A stretch of 64,000 nt of DNA from Anaerolineae bacterium (GTDB lineage: Bacteria; Chloroflexota; Anaerolineae; Anaerolineales; UBA11579), in NCBI GenBank assembly GCA_004297445.1, contig SCUK01000009.1, positions 37,126 to 101,125 on the forward strand, given 5' to 3'. Both the position numbers and the translations under genes were made by a program. The notes beneath the pieces were generated by a model. The model was not told the DNA's origin, searched no databases, and saw only the letters and a program-made list of their open reading frames with translations. Shown here piece by piece: positions 58,187-64,000 of this stretch (its first letter is position 1; each line of letters opens with the position of its first letter).

Positions 58187-60201
58187 CGTGACCACTCCCA
58201 GTCCAGCGCCTGCGCGAGCGCGGCCGCGGCGGCCTGGAAGCGGGCGGAAACTCCGCGCAGGTCGGCCCCCAGGCGGGCATAATTGGTCCGCTCGAAACCG
58301 TTTGCCCAGTGGTTGCTGCGCAGGGCGATCTCGGGGTCGTTCAGGCCGTAGGCGCTGTACCACGAACGGCCGAAGTGGCGCAGGCTGTGGGCCCGCAGCT
58401 GCCCGGGCAGGCCGGCGGCGGCCAGGGCGGCGTCCAGGCAGTCCTGCAGCCGGAAGGGCTGCGGTTGCCCGTGGCGGTCGATCAGCCACGGGCGCGCCCG
58501 GCCATCCGGGCTGAGTCCGGCCCCAGCCGAGAGCGCCCGCCACCACAGCGACTGCAGCCCGGCCGGCAGCTCGCGCTCGACCCAGCTCTCGTTTTCGCCG
58601 GGGCGCGATTTCACCTGCTGGGCAAACCCCGGTCCGGCCAGCGGCTGGCGCTCCGGCAGGAGCAGGCCATCGACGTCCGCCGGCCGCAGCAGCAGGCTCA
58701 CCGCCCCGGCCGTCAGGGCCAGGCGGGTGGCGGTATTGTGGGCCTGGCGGCTGCCGGGCGTGGCCTCGAAGAAGTCCCGCTGCAGCGTGGCATAGACATC
58801 CCGTAGCACCGCCAGGCGCGGCGTCGACCAGCTGCCGATCATGCCCGGCGCCGCGGCGAGCGGCTCTGTGGCCAGCTCGTGGTCCAGCGGCCAGGCTGGC
58901 GCCCCCAGGCGCTCGGCGTTGACCAGCAGCGCTTCCCGGGCGGCGCTCAGCCGGTCATGGCAGAAGCGGGCGTGATGTTCCTGGATTGCCGCCAGCGGCA
59001 ACGCGGTGTAGGCGGCCGCCATCGTGTGGGCCGCGCTCGGGCGGCCGGTCAGGCCGTAGCGCGCCGGCCAGGGGTAGCTGCTGGCATTGGCCCGCCCATG
59101 GAAACTGAGCAGCAGGCGCCCGGGAGTCAGGCGGGCGGCCGTGGGGCTGAGCGCCTGCAGGCCGGCGCTGACCCGGGCCAGCGCTTCCGAATAGCTGTCG
59201 CCGGGCAGCAGGCGTCCGTCGGCGCCGAAGTCGGCCGCGGCCGCCAGCGCCCGCGCCAGGACCGGGTGCAGCGGCAGGACGTAGTCGCTCTGGACTTCGT
59301 GGTGCACGGCCAGGTGCGCCGCGCGGCGCACCGGATCGTGGGTCAGCCAGTCCGGGACCCAGGCGGGCTGCCAGGCATGCAGCCACAGCTGACCGACGGG
59401 GTCCCGCACCAGTTCCGGCCGTTGCCCGCTCGGGCCGTCCAGGCGGGCGTGGCGCAGTTGCTCCGTCCAGCCGCACAGCGCCCCGCCCAGCACCACCAGG
59501 CGGCCGCGGCTGCGCCAGGGTTCGGGCAGGTCGTCGCAGGCCTGCAGGGCGATGGCGAGTTCCAGGTCGTCCAGCACGCCCGGGGTGCGCGGGGTGGGGT
59601 TGACCCACAGGCTGGCGGTCGGGTAGAGCTTCCGACCGGTTTCAGGCCGCGCCGGGCCGAACTGTTCGCGCAGGCCGTGGGCGAGTTCGCCGGCGGTGCG
59701 ACGTTCCTGCCGGCGGGTCGCTTGGGCATGCTGCTGGCCGGGGCTGCGGCTGACCGGAGCGCGGGTTGTGTTCTTCACCCGGATGAACCCCTGGCGGGTC
59801 CCGCCAAATTCGGGCAGGTCGGCGGGCCGATCAGGCAGCAGCCGAGCGATTTTTGTGCCGTACTGGTCGCGGGTCGCCGGTTTAAGCCCCCGGCCCCAGG
59901 GGCTGTGCAGGGACGCCTGGAGCAGGCGCCGGGTTTTGCCGACGGTACGTGCGTCCGCCAGTCGCGCCTGCTGGTCGGGCGTCAAATGCTGCAGCGCGCC
60001 GCGTAGCGGGCTCAGGGCGGCGCCCAGGGTGCGGGCGGTGGCGGCGGGGGACTGGCCGGCCTCTGCGCAACTGGCCAGCAGGGCGGCCAGCCCCGGCGCG
60101 ATATGCGCGGCCAGCGCCGGACCGCCGGGGAACGCGCGGAGCGCCTGCTCCCAGGCCGCAAGAACGGCCGCGACTTCGGGGGTCGGTTCGGGCCGGGTCA
60201 T
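58177..60201 (-). CDS. Large tyrosine recombinase
   Basis: 674 residues. About 450 residues of N-terminal region with helical DNA-binding character precede a C-terminal catalytic domain: Arg506 (SLLLRPADVDG), Lys531 (QQVKSRPGE), His605 and Arg608 (HSLRHFG), His631 (NHWANG) and nucleophile Tyr641 (RTNYARLG). Size is close to TnpB of Tn554 and the large members of recombinase-in-trio elements. Extremely GC-rich. It overlaps its HTH neighbour upstream by four bases. Confidence 0.8.
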   Translation of the reverse strand: MTRPEPTPEVAAVLAAWEQALRAFPGGPALAAHIAPGLAALLASCAEAGQSPAATARTLGAALSPLRGALQHLTPDQQARLADARTVGKTRRLLQASLHSPWGRGLKPATRDQYGTKIARLLPDRPADLPEFGGTRQGFIRVKNTTRAPVSRSPGQQHAQATRRQERRTAGELAHGLREQFGPARPETGRKLYPTASLWVNPTPRTPGVLDDLELAIALQACDDLPEPWRSRGRLVVLGGALCGWTEQLRHARLDGPSGQRPELVRDPVGQLWLHAWQPAWVPDWLTHDPVRRAAHLAVHHEVQSDYVLPLHPVLARALAAAADFGADGRLLPGDSYSEALARVSAGLQALSPTAARLTPGRLLLSFHGRANASSYPWPARYGLTGRPSAAHTMAAAYTALPLAAIQEHHARFCHDRLSAAREALLVNAERLGAPAWPLDHELATEPLAAAPGMIGSWSTPRLAVLRDVYATLQRDFFEATPGSRQAHNTATRLALTAGAVSLLLRPADVDGLLLPERQPLAGPGFAQQVKSRPGENESWVERELPAGLQSLWWRALSAGAGLSPDGRARPWLIDRHGQPQPFRLQDCLDAALAAAGLPGQLRAHSLRHFGRSWYSAYGLNDPEIALRSNHWANGFERTNYARLGADLRGVSARFQAAAAALAQALDWEWSRWT

Positions 60202-60452
60202 GCTGCCATACCGGGCAGGCCGGGTTGGACCGGGCGGGTCGACTTCTTACGGGTTTTAGCCCGCTGGCGGCGCGGCCGCAGGATGATCTGACGGGTCTGG
60301 CGCAGGCTGTAGCGCGGCCGGCCGGACCCCGCGGTTTCCTCGGCATCCGGATGGGCGTCCATCGCCGCCTGGTAGCGGCGGTAGAACGTGCTGCGGGAAA
60401 TTTTGGCATACCTGCAGACATCGGCAATCGTCATTTTCGCTTCGCTATCCAT
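60198..60452 (-). CDS. Small helix-turn-helix protein of the recombinase operon
   Basis: 84 residues. The HTH is MTIADVCRYAKISRSTFYRRY (TetR/resolvase-like second and third helices), followed by a basic Arg/Lys-rich tail (RPRRQRAKTRKKSTRP) fit for DNA contact. Stop overlaps the start of the large recombinase. Probable regulator or TnpC-like accessory factor. Confidence 0.75.
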   Translation of the reverse strand: MDSEAKMTIADVCRYAKISRSTFYRRYQAAMDAHPDAEETAGSGRPRYSLRQTRQIILRPRRQRAKTRKKSTRPVQPGLPGMAA

Positions 60453-60506
60453 GAGTTTCTCCGTTTCTCCCCGGGCGCGGGGACACCCGCGCCCGGGGCT
60501 GGTGGA

Positions 60507-60683
60507 TTACAGGCGGATCGGCGGGAAGGGGAGTTCGCCGGGCCGCAGCGGCCGGCGGCCGCATTCGGGATGGCGCAGGGAGAGCCGCGGGCCGATGCGC
60601 ACCAGGTGCTGCCCCCACAGCGGGGTGCGGATCAGCCGGTACCAGGCGCTGCGGGGTATTCGAATTACGAAATAGTTTTCCAT
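60507..60683 (-). CDS. Small basic protein heading the recombinase operon
   Basis: 58 residues from the ATG at 60683, preceded by AAAGGAG; a longer in-frame start at 60794 has no such site. Sequence MENYFVIRIPRSAWYRLI and later LSLRHPECGRRPLRPGELPF; rich in Arg and Pro. No family recognised. It lies 55 bases before the HTH gene and seems to be the first gene of the operon. Confidence 0.55.
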   Translation of the reverse strand: MENYFVIRIPRSAWYRLIRTPLWGQHLVRIGPRLSLRHPECGRRPLRPGELPFPPIRL

Positions 60684-61103
60684 GCTGATCTCCTTTGTCT
60701 GTCTGGTGGATGAATGTTTGAAACGTTGTAATCTGTCAGATAATTGCCTCCGTTCTGCCGATAGGGCATCCAAAGCTGTTGCATCCAGTGTCACCGTTTT
60801 CGCGAGTCAAAAAGGCCGGGTCCGTGTCCATATTCATGTCCATCCGATGATTCGTGCAACAAAAAAGGATGAAATAGCGCCTTTTCGGGGTCTTCCTGGC
60901 AATGCGGTTGTCCTGGAGCCAATCGTGCGGAAAGGGCTGAGCCTGGGCCATTGCCGGGCGGGGCCGGGACCATAGATTTCGCGCAAGCGGCAGCGGGCCG
61001 CGGTCAGAAACTGGGACGAATTTGCCGCTTTGAGTTCCCCCCGCACGCCTGCATCGATTCGGGGTATAAACAGCAGGATGAGTCCAACTCCAATTCCAAT
61101 TAG
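60684..61103. other. Divergent intergenic region
   Basis: 420 bases between the minus-strand recombinase operon and the plus-strand ATPase gene. Short frames exist but none has a ribosome-binding site or recognisable product. TATAAA at 61065-61070 is a possible -10 for the ATPase gene. Confidence 0.45.
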
Positions 61104-63266
61104 ATGTGCCAGTTGATGCCAGTTGAACAAGAATCTGACCGGAACGAGCGCCCTGGCGAAAAACGGCTTCATGAGCTGACCCCTGCGGAGTTCATTCCTG
61201 AACTGAAATCGCTCATGAAGACCGTGGGTGATGGAATTAATCATGAAACGCTGGATCAGCACTGGCTTGCAGATGCCGCGTTTGTAGACGCGCTTACCAA
61301 TCCGGATGAGTGGATGGCTGCGGGAGATCATCGGAGAACCCGGCTTTCTCTGGCGATGGAACGCGTCTACCGGGATCTGCTGGCAGGGCTGGACAACGCG
61401 GCCCCCAGAACGATGCTCAAGGCGCTGATCTTTTTTGGCGCGGCTTACAACATCGGGGTGGCAAAACGGCCCGTGGGAAAACGGTCTACGATCACGCAGA
61501 TCAACCTGGCAGCGGTAAAGCACATTCTGGGTGGGCGGAAGGACTGGAAGGAAATCGCCAGGAGGGCCGACCTGTACATGTATGAAAAAGAGGGCGTCGT
61601 GATCAGTCGCTACAGTGAAGGACTTCCGAACTCCGTCTACCAGGCTGCCTACCAGGAAGGGGTCCGGCTGATGGCGGAACACCTGATCAATAAGGAACGG
61701 CAACTCGTCGCAATGCGGCAGGTGGCGGAAACGATTGCGCTGGACACTGCGGGTTCTGTCCAAGATCGCTCCGGGTCGGGTGATGGAACCCGCCGGACCC
61801 CGGACGATGTTCCTGCCCAGAATGGGGCAGGCCCGGAGCCGGTGAATACACCCGGGGTGGAGACCCCGGTCGTAATCGAGGATCGCGGCTGGCCTGAAGG
61901 AAGCAGTGCAGATTTCCATCAGTTTGAACTGGAGTGTCTTGCCGATCTTGGAGGGACGACCACAATCCCCCGTCGGATGAGCGTCCATCCATCAGAGCAG
62001 GGGTCCCTGATCGTGGCGCCACCGGGATTTGGAAAGATCGACATCCTGATCGATACGCTCCACGAGCGTTCGGCGACGCCTGGGCCTGCACATCTGTTCA
62101 TAAACCCGGATATCGCCCAGGGAGTCTCAACGGTTCTGAAGCTGCGCGATTACTGGCGCAGCGCCGCCGGGCAGCGAGGCGCCGTCGCGCTCGCGAGCGA
62201 TGACCCGAGTGACTATGTCATTCTCTTTGATGATCTGGATCGCCTGCCGTCATTCCGGCTGTCGGATTGGGCAGCGGAACTGGATACAGTCAGGTACTGG
62301 TACGCGACAAGCCGCGTCGAGCTTCCGGAGTTAAAGCGCCATGCCCCGGCTTACCTGGCGACGACCCTTTCGCACCGGGTATGGGTCTATCTGCATCACT
62401 TTCGGCCCGACATTGCCGACTTGCCGGAAAAGTTCCGCGTTTTTGAACACAGCCTGTTTCAGGAATATATGCTGGTCTCGGAGGTCGTCCGTGGACTGGT
62501 AAGGCACTGGTCCGGGCGCTTTGTCCCGAACTTCATGGATCTGGGCTACCGCCTTCTGCTGGATCGATTTGCCCGCTCTCCCCGGTCCGTGCGGGAGACG
62601 GCAAAGGCGGAGGAGCTGCTTGGATCGCTCGCGGTTTACCAATACCAGCAGATCCGGGATTGGCTCAAGGACGTCCCGGATTACGGGCAACGGCTCGGAG
62701 AACAGCTGAGAACAGGAATCCCCCGCCGGACGGTCATCGAACGCCTGATGGTGACTCTGGGAGAGCCCGATTCACGGCTTCTGGATTGGCTGGTCGGGAT
62801 CGGCGTCCTCTGGGAGCCGGTGCCAGGCAGCATCGCTTTTCCGAGCCGGATCATTTTCGACTCGCTCGTCTACCGATATCAGCAGGGGCAGAATTCTTTG
62901 GGCACACCACCCCTGGTGTTGGAGATGGCCTGGCGTCTCAATGATAGTCTGGCCACTGGGGATTTTGATGGTGCGCTCCGAGTTCTCCGTTCTATGACGG
63001 CGAACTGGCCTGCGCATGAAGACAGCCAGGCCAGGCGGATTGCCGCGTTTCTTGAGCTCTCCAGAACCATGGTCCAGAAGGATCTGGACGACCCATCGAT
63101 CGTAGCAGTCGCCCGGCTGGTGTTCAGCCGCTTCAAACTGCTCCCGGAAGGGTTCCAGCGATCCATTTCAAATCTATCCAACTTCCTGTTATTTCCTGGG
63201 TTTTCGGGAGATGATCTGATGACCGACTTCCAGCGAGACATTCTCCGACACACTCGCCGGGGCTGA
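61104..63266 (+). CDS. STAND/NACHT-like ATPase with degenerate Walker A
   Basis: 720 residues. The N-terminal region (about 20-210) is helical with no recognised effector motif, followed by a low-complexity Gly/Pro-rich linker (220-255). The ATPase-like core has APPGFGKID, in which Lys311 is kept but the usual Thr/Ser is Ile312, and Walker B VILFDDLDRLP with Asp376 and Asp377. The C-terminal 300 residues are helical winged-helix-like and repeat-like. Such proteins are frequent anti-phage or regulatory NTPases; ATP binding may be altered here. Start at 61104 or the Met at codon 5 (61116); no clear ribosome-binding site. Confidence 0.6.
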   Translation: MCQLMPVEQESDRNERPGEKRLHELTPAEFIPELKSLMKTVGDGINHETLDQHWLADAAFVDALTNPDEWMAAGDHRRTRLSLAMERVYRDLLAGLDNAAPRTMLKALIFFGAAYNIGVAKRPVGKRSTITQINLAAVKHILGGRKDWKEIARRADLYMYEKEGVVISRYSEGLPNSVYQAAYQEGVRLMAEHLINKERQLVAMRQVAETIALDTAGSVQDRSGSGDGTRRTPDDVPAQNGAGPEPVNTPGVETPVVIEDRGWPEGSSADFHQFELECLADLGGTTTIPRRMSVHPSEQGSLIVAPPGFGKIDILIDTLHERSATPGPAHLFINPDIAQGVSTVLKLRDYWRSAAGQRGAVALASDDPSDYVILFDDLDRLPSFRLSDWAAELDTVRYWYATSRVELPELKRHAPAYLATTLSHRVWVYLHHFRPDIADLPEKFRVFEHSLFQEYMLVSEVVRGLVRHWSGRFVPNFMDLGYRLLLDRFARSPRSVRETAKAEELLGSLAVYQYQQIRDWLKDVPDYGQRLGEQLRTGIPRRTVIERLMVTLGEPDSRLLDWLVGIGVLWEPVPGSIAFPSRIIFDSLVYRYQQGQNSLGTPPLVLEMAWRLNDSLATGDFDGALRVLRSMTANWPAHEDSQARRIAAFLELSRTMVQKDLDDPSIVAVARLVFSRFKLLPEGFQRSISNLSNFLLFPGFSGDDLMTDFQRDILRHTRRG

Positions 63267-63337
63267 TCCCACGTCTCGTGCGATGACCCGCACATCATTT
63301 CAGCAACACCTGGACAGATGGCGCCATGAGTGAAACG

Positions 63338-63354
63338 CCCTCTTCGCAAGAGGG
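63338..63354. repeat. Short perfect hairpin
   Basis: CCCTCTT-CGC-AAGAGGG between the ATPase gene and the prepilin-peptidase fragment; no T-tract. Confidence 0.4.
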
Positions 63355-63357
63355 TTA

Positions 63358-63543
63358 TCACCCTACCAACGCCCCCACAGCCAGTCGGCCAATCAGGCCG
63401 AGCCAGCCCAGCTCGCCTGGCGCCAGCAGGCCGAGCGCCGCCGGCGGGTAGAGTACCAAGGGCGGCACCCGCCGCGTGCGCAGGTCAAAGACGGTGCCGA
63501 GAAGCGTCCACAGCGTCAGGGCGGCCAGGAGTACGGGCGTCAT
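63358..63543 (-). pseudogene. Prepilin peptidase (A24), N-terminal fragment
   Basis: 61 residues: MTPVLLAALTLWTLLGTVFD, then LRTRRVPP. The FDLRTRRVP motif with its catalytic Asp is the first active-site motif of type IV prepilin (A24/CpaA) peptidases, which need a second GxGD motif that is absent because the frame stops 30 residues later. Probably the remnant of a gene interrupted by the adjacent mobile DNA. Confidence 0.6.
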
Positions 63544-63694
63544 CCAGGTTTCGTCAATTCAGTCGCAGTTGTGTAAGAGAGAAAACGTTCGTCAGACGGG
63601 CCGCCGCGTGACTGTCCCATAAACGGTGGGTTTTGAGAAAAAGAAAGACCTCTTGTAGGATTAGTTTGTCGAAACAATCCACAAAAGGCCTTCC

Positions 63695-64000
63695 ATGTCC
63701 ATTGTCATATTACAACTGCCCAAAGTCAAGCGCGAATCGTCCGAACGCCCGAAGCAGTGCCGGTACTGCAAGGGTGAAATCCTGCAACGCTGGGGACGGG
63801 CGGAGAAACGAGTGCGAGATACGCAGGTGCGGCGGGTGAAGTTCCACCGCTATCGCTGCACGAACTGCCGGCGCACGTTTCGCCACTACCCGGAAGGAGT
63901 GAGCCGTGCCCGGCAAACGGAGCGGCTGAAGCTGCTGGCGGTGGTGTGCTGGTCGTTTGGGTTGTCGCACCGCAAGGCAGGTCTGGTGTTGAGTGCCTTC
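63695..64000 (+). CDS. IS transposase, N-terminal part (runs off window)
   Basis: 102 residues to the window edge. Zinc ribbon CRYCKGEILQRWG with a second pair CTNCRRTFRHYP, followed by a helix-turn-helix-like LKLLAVVCWSFGLSHRKAGLVL. This is the N-terminal layout of ISL3-like and related DDE transposases. The likely IS left end is near 63610, where ACTGTCCCATAAACGGTGGG resembles the sequence at 41697-41717. Family assignment is tentative. Confidence 0.65.
   Translation, partial: MSIVILQLPKVKRESSERPKQCRYCKGEILQRWGRAEKRVRDTQVRRVKFHRYRCTNCRRTFRHYPEGVSRARQTERLKLLAVVCWSFGLSHRKAGLVLSAF

Noticed and set aside
56388..60006. Long plus-strand open frames opposite the recombinase operon
   Set aside because: They are products of very high GC; the minus-strand frames carry complete catalytic motifs and coupled starts.
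60682..60975. 97-codon plus-strand frame in the divergent region
   Set aside because: No ribosome-binding site, no recognisable product, and it overlaps the leader of the recombinase operon.
38759..64000. CRISPR array or cas genes in the island
   Set aside because: No regularly spaced short repeats and no Cas motifs were seen; the repeats present are pairs, not arrays.

Overview
The window looks like a chromosome segment of a Chloroflexota bacterium, most likely class Anaerolineae. This is inferred from gene content only, since there is no rRNA: a type-3 (archaeal/eukaryote-like) prolyl-tRNA synthetase, a single 14-gene nuoA-N operon, Thr/Pro-rich lipoprotein linkers, and several genes whose -10 box lies only a few bases before the start codon. 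The left 60% (1-38.76 kb) is mostly high-GC core genome. The right 40% (38.76-64 kb) is a mosaic genomic island.

Core part. A partial M29 aminopeptidase (minus strand) is followed by proS and an alcohol-dehydrogenase/Gfo-Idh-MocA fusion oxidoreductase. Next comes the complete respiratory complex I operon (5.37-20.02 kb), with a clear TTGACA-17-TATACT promoter and a terminator at its end. After it come a lipoprotein, a HAD phosphatase, an S9 peptidase, a PadR-controlled MacB/FtsX-type ABC exporter, a coupled ATPase/phosphotransferase pair, two membrane-anchored proteins, a class III nucleotide cyclase, lipoyl synthase, a second S9 peptidase, a large polytopic membrane protein, tRNA-Gly, a GerMN-like lipoprotein, a VOC protein and a CAU-anticodon tRNA.

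Island. A tyrosine integrase ends one base from the 3' end of the CAU tRNA, the classic signature of tRNA-directed integration. Rightwards lie its Xis-like partner, a broken metallophosphoesterase, an orphan AbiEi-type regulator whose start codon sits in a 48-bp perfect palindrome, and an IS1182-like element with 23-bp inverted ends. Then comes an AT-rich operon (44.1-48.4 kb): a MauE-like membrane protein, a MauD/TlpA-like thioredoxin, a 98-residue precursor with ten cysteines and a Gly-Gly leader, an S26 signal peptidase, an ABC exporter without a protease domain, and a small secreted protein. I read it as a disulfide-rich secreted peptide locus matured by dedicated thiol-redox proteins. A LuxR-type regulator lacking the phospho-acceptor Asp converges on it.

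Further right are a type IV toxin-antitoxin pair (AbiEi/AbiEii-like) with nested palindromic operators and an unfamiliar two-gene unit (NdpA/DUF4868-like protein plus a C-terminally membrane-anchored protein), plausibly anti-phage and loosely reminiscent of Kiwa. A second Int-Xis pair, colinear with the first, is translationally chained to a very GC-rich recombinase operon holding two further tyrosine recombinases, a 233-residue protein and two small proteins. The window closes with a STAND-like ATPase with a degenerate Walker A, a truncated prepilin peptidase and the start of an IS transposase.
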